DNA from: Tuctoria greenei
Taxonomy: Eukaryota; Streptophyta; Magnoliopsida; Poales; Poaceae
DNA length: 64,000 nt
Reading direction: 5' to 3'
Assembly (NCBI GenBank): GCA_036927565.1
Contig: JAYESD010000007.1
Location: 5,353,644 to 5,417,643, forward strand
Positions 1 to 10,280 of this stretch are shown here, one piece after another; position 1 is the first letter of the stretch; each line of letters starts with the position of its first letter. Made by a program: the position numbers and the translations under genes. Below the pieces are notes generated by a model. The model saw nothing but the letters and a program-made list of their open reading frames with translations. It had not been told where the DNA came from and ran no database searches.

Positions 1-594
1 ACCATCAATAACATCCAGCTCCACCACGTCATGGTAGACGGAGGTTCGGGGCTTAACCTCATTAGCTTTGAAGCTTTCACTAAGCTTCAGCTCCGACCTT
101 CGGATCTCCACCCCTCTCGACCTTTCTCCGGAGTAGGTCCGGGGGCCATCACCCCACTCGGAGCTATTACTCTACCTGTTACCTTTGGGACACGGGAGAA
201 GTACCGCACCGAGAAGTTGGTCTTCGACGTCGCGCAGATCAACTTACCCTTCAATGCCATCTTGGGTAGACCTGCCCTGTATAAATTCATGGCGGCTGCT
301 CATTATGTCTATCTGGTGTTGAAGATGCCAACGCCAGTAAGCGTTCTCCGGATCCGCGGAGATCGCACTGCCGGAGTAACTGCACTAGAAGAGCTCCATG
401 CGCTCACCACGGCGCAAGAGGAGGACTCCAGGCAGGAGCAAGCTCCAAAACCCCCGAGCATTCGTCAACGAGGCTCGGCTTCTGCACCTCGAATGCAGCC
501 AAGCGGCGACACCGACATTCCCGTCAAAGTCATCCAAATTGGTTCCAATGCCGCTCAGACCACCCGTATATCGGGAGGATTGAACGACAAATAG
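1..594 (+). pseudogene. Retrotransposon protease region of the pol polyprotein
   Basis: Reading frame 1 is open from the first base of the window, so the true start is outside. It includes VDGGSGLNL near codon 11, the D-G-G-S form of the retroviral-type aspartic protease active site seen in Tat elements, and a later ILGRPAL motif that fits the conserved flap and C-terminal part of this fold. The protease would release the mature pol proteins. The frame ends at a TAG at 592-594. The codons after this stop continue the same frame straight into conserved polyprotein sequence, so the TAG is an internal nonsense lesion and not a natural end. Confidence 0.85.
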
Positions 595-2924
595 GAACTC
601 GCGCTCATCACTTTCCTCCGGGCTAACGTCGACGTGTTTGCTTGGCAACCGTCACAAATGCCTGGGGTTCCCAGGGAAGTGATTGAGCACAATCTGAAGA
701 TCTACCCCGATGCTCGGCCTGTGCATCAGAAGCCTCGGAAGCAATCCGTAGAGCGACAGAACTTCATCCGACAAGAAGTAAAGAAGTTGCTCGAAGCCGG
801 ATTCATCCGAGAAGTCTTCCATCCAAAATGGCTGGCAAACCCAGTCTTTATGCCCAAGGCCGGCGGGAAACTTCGGATGTGCATCGACTACACCACACTA
901 AATAAGGCATGTCCAAAAGATCCATTCCTACTATCTAGAATAGATCAGATAGTGGATTCCACCTCCGGGTGTGAATTACTGTGTTTCCTAGATGCATATT
1001 CCGGATATCATCAAATCAGGATGTCTAGAGAAGATGAAGAGCATACTTCATTCATCACAGTAGATGGATTGTATTGTTACACAGCCATGCCCTTTGGTCT
1101 CAAGAATGCAGCTTCAACTTTTGTACGAGCTATGTACAAAACTTTTGAAGAACTTATTAGAGACATAGTGGAAGTGTACATCGATGACATCGTGGTCAAG
1201 GTCAGGAACAAGGAGTCACTCCTTGACACCTTGCAGGCTGTCTTCGACAAGCTGCGGGCCACCCGCACAAAGCTAAACCCAGACAAGTGTGTCTTCGGGG
1301 TTAGCTCCGGAAAACTTCTTGGTTTCCTGGTAAGTCACCGGGGCATAGAAACTAATCCGGCGAAGATTAAGGCCATTGAAGACATGCGGCCACCAACCCG
1401 CATCAAGAACATCCAAAAATTAACTGGATGTCTAGCAGCCCTCAGCCGGTTCATCTCAAGACTGGCGGAACGGGCACTCCCCTTCTTCAAGTTATTGAGG
1501 AAGTCCGGACCATTCCAGTGGTCCGAAGAAGCAGAAAAGGCATTTCAGGAGCTGAAACAGTTCCTCACCACCCTACCAATTCTGGTAGCTCCGAACCCTG
1601 GTGAGCCTTTGTTGCTTTATATTTCAGCTACTGACGAAGTCGTCAGTATGGTTCTGGTTGCGGAGAGACCAGAACTACCCCATACTCAAGAATCCAGACC
1701 CCTTCGGGAGGGTCCGGAGGTTCCTGAAAGCGAGTCTGGGTCCCAACTCCCAGATTCGAATCCACAAGAAGTCGCTTCAGGAGACCTAGACCCCTTCGGG
1801 AGGGTCCAGGTCATTTCTGAGGAAGCTCCGGGTTCCTCCAGCCAGAACCCGGAGGTCCCTGAAGAAAATTTGGGCTCCTCCGAGAGGATCCGGGTCAGTG
1901 AAGGGGAAGCTCCGGACCCCTCCGGGAGGGTCCGGACCATTCAGCGCCCAGTGTACTTCATTAGTGAAGTACTACATGATGCCAAGACTCGATACCTAGA
2001 GGTACATAAGCTGCTCTATGCAGTTCTTATTGCCTCCAGAAAGCTTCGCCATTACTTCCAAGCTCACAAAGTCTCAGTGGTGACCTCTTACCCACTTCGA
2101 GCAATTTTGCATAATCCCAATTCAACTGGGAATATTGCAAAATGGGCAGTGGAATTGGCTGAATTTGATCTTGAATTTATTTCAAGGCAAGCAGTCAAGA
2201 GCCAAGCATTGGCAGATTTTGTGGCAGAATGGATGCCCTCTCCATCAAACCCTGGGGGCCCCAGTGAGCAGAAGACGGAGCATCAAGCTCCAACCTTCAC
2301 CGAGCCTCATTGGACCCTCTACTTCGATGGCTCCATGCAGAAGCAGGGGGCCGGAGCTGGAATCCTTCTCCTTGCACCGACTAGGGAGAAGGTGAAGTAC
2401 ATGGTACACCTTGACTTCAAGGCAACCAACAACATGGCAGAGTATGAAGCACTCATCTACGGACTAAAGGTGGCACTGTCATATGATGTCAAGCAATTGC
2501 TGGTCAAGGGAGATTCACAGCTCATCATTAAGCAGGTGAAGGGTGAATGCTCCTGCAATAATCTCCAGCTAGCTGCTTACCTCCTTGAAGTCCAGAGGCT
2601 TCAGAAGGACTTTGAAGTCCTAGATCTCCGCCATGTTCAGCGTGCCCACAACGCTGAAGCCGACGAACTCTCGACAAAAGCGTCAACCGGAGCTCCGGCT
2701 CATGATGGAACTTTTGTCCGGAGATTGTCGAAACCCACAGCTCAGCCTGCCAAACTGCGCGAAGGGGGCGAGATCAGCATCCCGAAGCTGACGGTCCCGA
2801 TGGCCCTGTTACCATGGCAGCCATCAAGGGTCGTAGGTGCTGCCGGAAGCTCCGAGCAACCCAGCACGCAAGACTCAAATGCTCAAGTTAGACCGATGCA
2901 TGGATCTCGAAGATCCGGAACTAC
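595..2924 (+). pseudogene. Retrotransposon reverse transcriptase, RNase H and second RNase H
   Basis: The frame is the same as in the protease and is open to the TGA at 2926-2928. Reverse transcriptase carries LRMCIDYTTLNKACPKD, FLDAYSGYHQI and the catalytic YIDD box (about 1177-1188). The native RNase H follows (from about 1500), but is split by a proline/glycine/serine-rich insertion at about 1670-1940. A second, archaeal-like RNase H runs at about 2310-2690, with FDGS, NNMAEYEAL, GDSQLII and a terminal AHNAEADELS, preserving the D-E-D-D pattern. In the family the enzyme copies RNA to cDNA and removes the RNA strand. Near 2880-2925 conserved coding passes to frame 3, so the polyprotein is frameshifted before integrase. 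Confidence 0.9.
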
Positions 2925-4137
2925 TTGAAAGACAACATCCTTCCTGATGATGATGTATCCGCTGACCGGGTAGTCAGATTGGCTAAAAGATACACGTTGG
3001 TAGAAGGGGATCTCTACCGGCGCGGTGCCAACGGCATCCTAATGCGGTGCATCACAAGGGAAGAAGGTTGCGAGCTCCTCGCAGAAATCCATGGAGGCGA
3101 GTGTGGGAACCACGCGTCTTCCCGCGCGTTGGTTGGTAAAGCCTTTCGGCATGGCTTCTACTGGCCTACAGCACTCCAGGATGCAACTAAGCTGGTGAAA
3201 AAATGCAAAGCGTGTCAATTTCATGCAAAGCAAATTCACACTCCGGCTCAGCCCTTACAAATGATACCTCCTACATGGCCCTTCGCTGTGTGGGGGATGG
3301 ACATCTTGGGACCTTTCCCAAGAGCCGTCGGAGGTTACAAGTTCCTGTACGTCGCCATTGACAAGTTCACCAAGTGGCCGGAAGCAACTCCAGTTGTGAC
3401 AATCAACAAGCAATCTGCTATCAACTTTCTGCAGTCCATTGTATGCAGATTTGGAGTTTCAAACAAAATCATCACTGATAATGGGACCTAATTCACAAGC
3501 TCCGCATTCCAAGGATATTGTGAAGACCTCGGCATACAAGTTTGCTACACCTCCGTAGCTCATCCAGCCAGCAATGGCCAAGCCGAGAGAGCAAATGCTG
3601 AAATCCTTAAAGGACTTAAAACGCGCACTTATGAGCGCTTGAAAAAACATGGAGCCAACTGGATCGAAGAGCTTCCGCCCACTCTATGAGCCAACAGGAC
3701 ATCTCCAAACCGGTCAACCGGAGAGACACCCTTCTTTCTGGTGTACGGAGCTGAAGCAATCCTTCCTCCGGAAATCACCTTGGGTTCACTCCGGGTCCGG
3801 ACCTTCGACGAAGCCGCGCAGGACCAGCTCCGGCGTGAAGACCTAGACCTCCTTGAGGGGGGAAGGTGCCAAGCAGCTGTTCGGAATGCCCGATATCGCC
3901 AAGCTCTACGGCGTTATCACCAGCAGCATGTACACAACCGACAGCTCGAGGAAGGCGATCTGGTGCTACGGAGAATACAATCCAGAGAAGGGTTAAACAA
4001 ACTCTCCCCCGGCTGGGAGGGACCCCTTCCGAGTGATTAAAGTATCCCGTCCCGGAAGCGTTCGCTTGGCTACCGAGGATGGGACACCTCTCCCAAATCC
4101 TTGGAACATCGAGCACCTCCGTAAGTTCTACACTTAA
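2901..4137 (+). pseudogene. Retrotransposon integrase, disrupted
   Basis: Integrase begins in frame 3. It shows the zinc-binding H...H...C-x2-C region (ending KKCKACQFH) and the first catalytic Asp in GMDILGPFP. The second Asp is in TDNGT, and the Glu is in NGQAERANAE beyond a stop. Three lesions are visible: TAA at 3489-3491 immediately after TDNGT, where a Gln codon is usual; a frame change near 3685; and another near 4022 at a run of C. The last conserved block (WNIEHLRKFY) ends at a TAA at 4135-4137. The enzyme would insert cDNA into chromosomes, but with these breaks the copy is dead. Confidence 0.88.
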
Positions 4138-4865
4138 TACCACGGAGGTGAGTCTTGAGTAACTTGAGATGTATGTTATAGAGTCATTGTACAGAGTCGG
4201 GTAGTTCCTCCGGGAGAGCAGCCGGACCTTTCCCGAAAGGTCCGCAAGGTTCATGCAACACTTGTCACAGTCTCCGGACTAAAAGTGTAGCTAACTACCC
4301 TTGGTCAAACGAGAAATGAAACACGCTTAGCATGGTTCCGTACCCTAAGGGTGTACTTGTTTCCCCTGTACCCCGGACCTATAATGAAAGACATTTCCAT
4401 GTGAAATAGACTCCACGTGCATTTATTTTGTACAGGCTCAACATTTTTATTTTTCTCTTTCTTGTCTATAACAAAGACGTGCAATTCTTAAGAAATTTTA
4501 GTTCAACCGGTTTATATACGATTCGAGTTGTATTGTCAATTATTTTGGATTCAAATATTGTTCATGGCCAACTCGCCTGAAAGCCGCCAAGCCAATCTAG
4601 GGCTGGAGTGTGCTATCGACTTAGCCTAGTCAAGCACCCTAAGTACGCCACTCTACCTACACCCCGGCAGGCCGAAGTAAGGCGGGTCCGTGTACAGTTG
4701 GATCTAGAAGAAAAGACAACGCATTCATTGTATTTAGAATCGTGTTTGACTTAAAATCTTCTTGAGAGTCATAAGCCGCGACGAAGTTATAGACAAGAAA
4801 CAAATTTTACTATTTTGCTTGGCTTAAGTGTGCAGGAAAAATAAAATCTATGTTGATGGAGAAAA
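4138..4865. other. Non-coding spacer between integrase and antisense ORF
   Basis: No conserved coding sequence is seen in either direction. The stretch is moderately AT-rich, with Tat-type spacer sequence and short runs related to the element's recurring GGAGCT/AGCTCC motif. It belongs to the retrotransposon. Confidence 0.6.
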
Positions 4866-5112
4866 GCCGGAGCTGACTAAGCTCCGACTCCCCTAGGGGG
4901 GCCAGCCGTCGACGCTGAATAAAAGATGGTGAGAAGACCCCGTAAATGGAGTCTGCTGCCAACAAACTGAGTGTTGGCAAAGGTCACTGCCGGAGCTACT
5001 AAGCTCCGACACCCCAGAGGATTAACTATCGATGCTCTACGCGTTGATAGAGACTATTGTCGGAGCTACTAAGCTCTAGTGATAGACAATGCCGGAGCTT
5101 CTAAGCTCCGAC
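4866..5112. repeat. Four copies of a short palindromic (hairpin) motif
   Basis: The motif GCCGGAGCT-(2-6 nt)-AAGCTCCGAC occurs at about 4866-4888, 4989-5010 and 5091-5112, with a decayed fourth copy at 5060-5078. Each copy is an inverted repeat with 8-9 bp arms. Three are followed within a few bases by CCCC/AGGGG-type sequence (CCCCTAGGGGGG, CCCCAGAGG, CCTCAGGGGGCC). The spacing is irregular (about 123, 71 and 31 bp), so this is not a simple tandem array. It lies in the spacer between the sense pol and the end of the antisense ORF. Confidence 0.85.
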
Positions 5113-5404
5113 AACCTCAGGGGGCCTTCACTATCGAAGACTTCGAACCTAAATTCTACAAGTTCGGAGCAAAAGAGTCTTCAACAATGCACAATATCCT
5201 CTTGGTACATGTTCACAATCAAATTGTGTACATCTACCAGGGGGCCAAGTGAAGATAAAAGTGAGTGTTGAAGACAAAAATTGAAATTCACAAAAAATTT
5301 GGGGATTTCATTTATCTAGAGACAAGGGATTACATCTGGAGACAAGGGATTACAAAATTGAGGAAGAAGAAGAGAAAATACAAGTGAGAACTACAGAGAT
5401 GGTC

Positions 5405-7336
5405 CTAGACCCTATGGAAGAATTGGGCGACCTTCTGGGCAACCTCCAATACGCTGGCTCGGGTAGCTTCGCTTTCTCCTTTGACGGGACCTTCAAGCAC
5501 CGGGTCCAGAGGAAATTGGGAGTTCCGGCTGGTGTAGCACGTCAGCACGTACTCTGCGATGTTCTTCGCCAGGGATTGCCCCTCAACCTCCAGTTGGTCC
5601 GCGATGACATCGCCCACCTTGGAGAGCTTGCTACCTGCTGCGCTCAACGCCTGCAGCGCTAGGTCCGGCTCCGGCTCCGGATCATCCGGGCGCACGGGGC
5701 TGAAACCCATCGGTGTCAGTGCATCATTGGCCTTGCTCAAGAACTCCCAAATCTGTAGGGAGTCCTCAGCCCTCAAGCCCTTCATCTCTTCCAAGGATCT
5801 TCTGGTTGCCACCAGTTCAGAATTCTCACGGGCAAGGCGCTCAACTTCTTTGGCGTTTTGCTGAATCTTTTCAGCAACCCGCCTTTCGAGTTTTCCGAGC
5901 TCCTCCTCCCAGAGGTGGATCTTGTTCCGGCGGTCAACCAGGTCCTTCTCTCTACCCCTCACTTTCTTCTCCCTGGCAGTAAGGGCACACTCTTGTTCGT
6001 AGAGTTCCTGCCCTCGAACCCAGGTCTTCTCCTCTTCCTCTTGGCAGCGCTCTTCCAATTTCTTGGCGCGCTCCTCGAGACCCTTGTCAGCCAGAGCCAC
6101 CTTCTCGGTGAGCTCCTCCTCCCTCCTCAGGACGTCATCCCGCAGCTCTAGGAGTTTCTTCTCTTCATCCTCGAGCCGTTTCTCCCTCTCTTCAAGTGCC
6201 TCTCGGCGCTTGATGAGTGCAGTGTTAATGGCCTCAAGCTGTTCGTGGCGTGCATCGGCCGCATTTTTGGCAGCTTTGGCCTGATCGTAGATCTCCCGGG
6301 ATTGAGCGTCGAGGGCACGAGTCATACTCTCCCTGTCATCCAGTAACTTGCCCCAGTACTCCAGGCGGATCTTCTCCCGCTTAATCCATTCCTTGTCATC
6401 CGCTAGCCTCGACTGCGCCAGCTTGGTCTCGAAGTAGAGCCGATTACGCCACCGCCTAAGGGTTTGGCGCTCCTCTTCAAGAGTCTTGCTGTCGTGGAAG
6501 AAGGCCAGCTGGACTTGACGCAGAATGGAACATGCGTTGTCAATGGACAGCGACAACGGGATGGGTTCCGAACCTGCTGGGGTCTCCTCCGCTGGTTCCA
6601 GCGGGTCTTCGGATACAAAAATTGGGTCCCACTCTACAAGAGTGGTCCCCTGGGTCTCCATGGCACTAGGGCCGTCCTCCGGGATGGCCTCAGTCGCCAT
6701 CGAGGAAGGCCCCGCCGCCAAATCTTCGTTCACCCCCTCAGGCTGGGGGCCAGCGACTTCGCTGGGGCACTCCAGCTCGGCCGCAGGTACCTCCGACGTC
6801 GTCGCTTCCGGAGCAAGAGCCGCTACTGGCTCCGGTCTGGGCACCTCTTCCAATGAGGGCTCAAGCTCCGTCACCTTTTCAACAACCGGCTCAGGAGCCG
6901 GAAGATCTTTAACATCGACCGGCCCTGTGGCCGGAGCTCCAACAATGACCGGCTCAGCAGCCGGTGCTTCGGAGGTAGCCGGCCCAACTACCGAAACTAC
7001 CTCAGTTTTCGACGCGCACGCCGGAGCTTCAATCACCTCCGGCTCCACCGTCGGGGCTTCGACAATTTCCGGCTCAGAGGCCGGGATTACTGCTTCCTCC
7101 GGCTCAACAGCCGGAGCTTCCGTCATCGCAGCACCAGAACCCAAAGCTTCAACCTCCGGGACAGGTGCCGCTGGCGCATCTTCACTCCCGCGGTCCGGCG
7201 CTACCACGGGAACTTCTGGGGATGAGTCGAGGTCCATGACCACGACAGCCGGCGTCAGAGCTGTCGCAGCTTCGACCACCACTTGGGGCGGCACCGGGAC
7301 AGGAGCAGAAGCTCCCGCTCTCACGGCTTCAGCCAC
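5405..7336 (-). CDS. Antisense additional ORF (aORF), coiled-coil part
   Basis: The open frame on the minus strand is 643 codons long. It is listed from a GTG, because the protein is probably the downstream exon of the unit that starts at 8905. Residues 1 to about 230 are low-complexity Ala/Pro/Val/Glu repeats of the type VEAPTVEPEVIEAP. Residues about 270-540 are rich in E, K, R, L and Q with heptad spacing, giving a long predicted coiled coil. The end (PVLEGPVKGESEATRASVLEVAQKV region) is again non-repetitive. Similar antisense ORFs are known from grass Tat elements such as Grande; their function is unknown. The frame is completely open, unlike pol in the same element. Confidence 0.65.
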   Translation of the reverse strand: MAEAVRAGASAPVPVPPQVVVEAATALTPAVVVMDLDSSPEVPVVAPDRGSEDAPAAPVPEVEALGSGAAMTEAPAVEPEEAVIPASEPEIVEAPTVEPEVIEAPACASKTEVVSVVGPATSEAPAAEPVIVGAPATGPVDVKDLPAPEPVVEKVTELEPSLEEVPRPEPVAALAPEATTSEVPAAELECPSEVAGPQPEGVNEDLAAGPSSMATEAIPEDGPSAMETQGTTLVEWDPIFVSEDPLEPAEETPAGSEPIPLSLSIDNACSILRQVQLAFFHDSKTLEEERQTLRRWRNRLYFETKLAQSRLADDKEWIKREKIRLEYWGKLLDDRESMTRALDAQSREIYDQAKAAKNAADARHEQLEAINTALIKRREALEEREKRLEDEEKKLLELRDDVLRREEELTEKVALADKGLEERAKKLEERCQEEEEKTWVRGQELYEQECALTAREKKVRGREKDLVDRRNKIHLWEEELGKLERRVAEKIQQNAKEVERLARENSELVATRRSLEEMKGLRAEDSLQIWEFLSKANDALTPMGFSPVRPDDPEPEPDLALQALSAAGSKLSKVGDVIADQLEVEGQSLAKNIAEYVLTCYTSRNSQFPLDPVLEGPVKGESEATRASVLEVAQKVAQFFHRV

Positions 7337-7451
7337 TGTGGCCGAGGGTGGAGCCTCACTCCCCTTCTTGGAGACGTTGCAGATGATGAACGAAGAAAAT
7401 TAAAAAATATTTGCTACAATAAAAACAACTATCCAAGGTAGAAATCAAAAA

Positions 7452-8905
7452 TTACCTTGGGAGGCTTCCGCACCAGCTTGCGCGAAACCTTTTTCCCGGG
7501 CGTTCTGGGCTAGCCATAGCCGGCGCAGAAGCTCCGGAAGGCCCCCCGGAACTCGTCGCGGCCACGGGTGTTTCCCGGGTCAAGGCTCCCCTCGATCGGG
7601 AAGAACCCCCGGACCTGGAGGCCTCCACCGGCCCAGGAGCTGGAGTTGCACGCCCGGAGCTAACACCCTGGGAGGACCCTACTGCGGGGACAGCCGCGCT
7701 CTGAGAGGACCCCACCGCGGGAACAGTCACGTTCCGGGATGACCCCACTACGGGAACATTCGCCGCAGCTGCAGAGGACCTTCCCCTCCGGGGAGAAGGA
7801 GCCGACGCAGAAGTAGCAGGCCTGATGGACCTTCCGTCGGCGTACTGCAACTTCCTCTTCCGGCTCACTGGTTCACCCGCCAGCTCCTTGCCCTTGCCGA
7901 CGACTTCTCCCCTCGGCTTAGGAACAGAGTCGGAGCTATCCTTGGGTACTCCGGGGATCGCTACCCCGAAGGTTGGTCTTCTCTCGACGACACCAAGGTC
8001 GTCAAGCATGGGCATCTTCCGCCGAAGCTCCCTGCTGAACTCCACTTCCACGTTCAGAGGAAGAAAAGTTGATGGCGGAGTCAAGTCGTCGCCTTCGACA
8101 TCGATGCCATGCTGGAACTTCTTAAGGTGGAACTCCAAGGTTTTCCCCACCATGTTGGACTTCAACCCGGTCTCAACCCGGTCGTCGTCCATTACGCTGT
8201 TGAGGGCCCAAGCAAGTTTCTCCCTCCTCTTCAGCGGCGCCCACCTGTTGACCAAGAAATTGCAAAATACCGCCTGAGGAGTCAATCCTCCTTCCACGCA
8301 TTGGCGGATCCTGGTCAAAGCAGGGTTGAAAGCTTCTGCCAGCACCAGAGCTTCACTCCAGATCGTCGTGTCGATGCCGGGAAGACCATCGGGCAGCTCC
8401 AACCTCTCGTGCTCCTCCACCCTGACGACTATCCAGTCTTTCTTCCAGTCATCCCACTTCCGAGAGGGAAATGACCGGAGGTACTTGAATGGGCACTTCT
8501 TGCGCTTCACGAAGTAGTAGAAGCCAAGGTACTCATTGCTCCGGCCAGTGGTGTGGACGGTGAAGAAGGTCCGGAAGAGTTCAATGCAGGGGGGATGCCC
8601 ACCCACATCTCACAGAAGTGGACGAAGATAGACACGAGGAGAATGGAGTGAGGGCCAAGGTGATACAACTGCAGACCATAGAAGTCTAGCAGCATCAAGA
8701 AAAAGGAAGAAAAAGGTGGGATCAACCCCACCATGGCGTATGAGGAGAAGTACACCATTTCGCCGGAGTGCTCCTTCTCGAACGGGAGCTCTCCACCGGC
8801 GCGGACCGAGCGGTTGAAGAAGTCCAAGGACCACCCCATGAGGGTCCGGACCTTCTTCAGGTCGCCATTGGTCTTCAAGCGACTCTCGCGAAGACCCAAC
8901 TCCAT
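7452..8905 (-). pseudogene. Antisense additional ORF, N-terminal 'putative gypsy type transposon' domain, frameshifted
   Basis: Reading leftwards from an ATG at 8905, the frame encodes a globular region with EMVYFSSYAMVGLIPPFSSF and FCEMWVGIPPALN. At about 8585-8600 conserved coding jumps to another frame (LFRTFFTVHTTGRSNEYLGF), exactly at a run of six C. The region matches the plant family annotated as 'putative gypsy type transposon' (Pfam Transposase_28), recalled rather than searched. Near 7490 an A-run gives a second frame conflict just before a possible splice donor (CCCAAG|GTAATT) at 7451/7452. That donor could join this part to the coiled-coil ORF, although the acceptor is unclear. 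The C-terminal 150 residues are Ser/Gly/Pro/Arg-rich. Confidence 0.65.
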
Positions 8906-9094
8906 CGCGGCACAGCTAGGCAAGAGAAGAAAAGTGAAGCACAAGTTGGGAGTTTGATCGCAAGAACAAATGAGAGGCGTAAAGAACTCCCGATGGTGCG
9001 CACTTTCCTTCTTAACTAAGCCCTCGCAACGCTTGGATGGAAACCGCAAGGAAGTCGAAGGTACCTTCCAAAAATTCCACCCAGCCGTTGACAA

Positions 9095-9425
9095 GCGGGC
9101 CCGAGACCACCCCGACGATCAAGTCGAGGTTCTTACCCAGGTGAACGGTTGTCATCAAGAGGCGGGAAGCCCAAAGGCGGCGGCCTGACAAGGCGCGCGG
9201 AACCGATATGGTTTTCGTATCGGGAACCGGCGACCTTCAATTGCGTGAGATCCGCACGCCAAAGATCTCATCTGCCGCACGCGAGATACGCCACGCGGCA
9301 AGGATTTAATTCCAAGTCCTTGCCAACGGCACCCTCAAAGACCCTTGAAGACTCAGTTCAAAGGTCGCGAGGATGGACCCACCTCCGGCGGAATGACTTC
9401 CTCGGAGGTAGGTCCAGGGGGCCAC
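9095..9425. other. Retrotransposon 3' internal region with polypurine tract
   Basis: This is non-coding sequence between the antisense ORF and the 3' LTR. The last bases (about 9408-9425, ending CCAGGGGGCCAC) form the G-rich plus-strand primer (polypurine tract) expected next to an LTR. The promoter of the antisense ORF would have to lie here or in the LTR; no clear TATA box is seen in that direction. Confidence 0.6.
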
Positions 9426-10280
9426 TGTAGGTACCCTAGAAATTGTACACCCCTTGAGGTTATAGAGATCTCAAAGGAAAATCATCTACTTGGTTTGAAG
9501 ACTCTTGAAGGCCCACATGTCAGACATAACCGGACCCGCTTCTCCAACATGGTTAATCTCTGGGTCGCCACGTGTACTACCAAACCGGAGCTACCGCCCA
9601 CAAGGGGGAAGCTCCGGGCCATGTACCGAAATGGCACCTCCGGACTTAGCCCCAGACCGAAAGAAGCTCCGGACCTGACACGTGTTGGGTAGCCCCGGAG
9701 CTACCTGTTTCCACAGTATGCTCCGAAGCTGCCACGTGTCCAACCGTCGGATCTTCAGCCTCTAACCTCCGGAAGACCCCACAACGGCTCCGGATCTTCA
9801 AAGGGGAATCAAGGACTTCAAGACCCGATTAAGTGTCATTAATACCATATTAATGACACTTAAACGGACGATCTTAACACCAATAACGGTGTTGTCAAAG
9901 CCCGTTACAGGGTCATTAAGAGCAATTAAATGTGTTAAATAAGTGTCAATACTAGTAACCGTCGGGGCCACATGTCGGGCCAGGCTAACTTGTAATGGCC
10001 TGCCCTTGTACTATAAATGGACAGGCCGACGACACGTTCAAGAGGCTAGAGGGAGACACACACGCCATTGACGCAAAACACAAGCTCATACAGCAAATAC
10101 AACAGCAACACATCCGTGAAGTAGGGTATTACGCTCAGGCGGCCCGAACCACGTAAACTCTTGTGTCTCATGTGTCAATTCCTACTCACCTTCTTGAATC
10201 TTCGCGCGCCCATACCGAACCTCAAACTCCCCTATCACTTTAGCAGTGTAGGGAGATCTGCCGGTTCCAAATCACCGACA
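9426..10280 (+). repeat. 3' long terminal repeat, about 855 bp
   Basis: It starts TGTAGG directly after the polypurine tract and ends CCGACA, giving the TG...CA ends of an LTR. A TATA box (TATAAAT, 10012-10018) lies about 265 bp before the end, so U3 is about 600 bp. Several CCGGAGCT/AGCTCCGG octamers occur in U3. The bases after the LTR are GCTAC, the candidate target duplication, which cannot be checked because the 5' end is outside the window. Confidence 0.85.
10012..10018 (+). promoter_or_regulatory. LTR TATA box
   Basis: TATAAAT sits between a GC-rich block and a stretch that would be the R region (AGAGGCTAGAGGGAGACACACAC). Its place in the LTR fits the Pol II promoter of the retrotransposon. 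Confidence 0.7.

Larger units (their letters stand above)
1..10280 (+). mobile_element. Ty3/gypsy LTR retrotransposon, Tat lineage, 5'-truncated by window edge
   Basis: One element fills the left end. On the plus strand the order is aspartic protease, reverse transcriptase, RNase H, a second RNase H and integrase, which is the gypsy order. The second RNase H and the extra antisense ORFs downstream of integrase mark the Tat lineage (Grande, Retand, RIRE2 and Ogre relatives). The 3' LTR is at 9426-10280, preceded by a purine-rich tract ending in GGGGGCCAC. The 5' LTR, primer binding site and gag lie before position 1, so no LTR comparison or target duplication can be made here. The pol region is interrupted by in-frame stops and frameshifts, so this copy cannot make its own polyprotein. 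Identification is from protein motifs and is firm; the family name within Tat is not. Confidence 0.93.

Noticed and set aside
4866..5112. Palindromic repeats as a CRISPR-like array
   Set aside because: The spacing is irregular, the repeats are imperfect and the sequence is a plant retrotransposon.
6525..7403. Plus-strand open frame of 292 codons, Ser/Thr/Gly/Ala-rich
   Set aside because: It is the complement of the Ala/Pro/Glu repeat part of the antisense ORF; codon composition explains the absence of stops and no domain is present.
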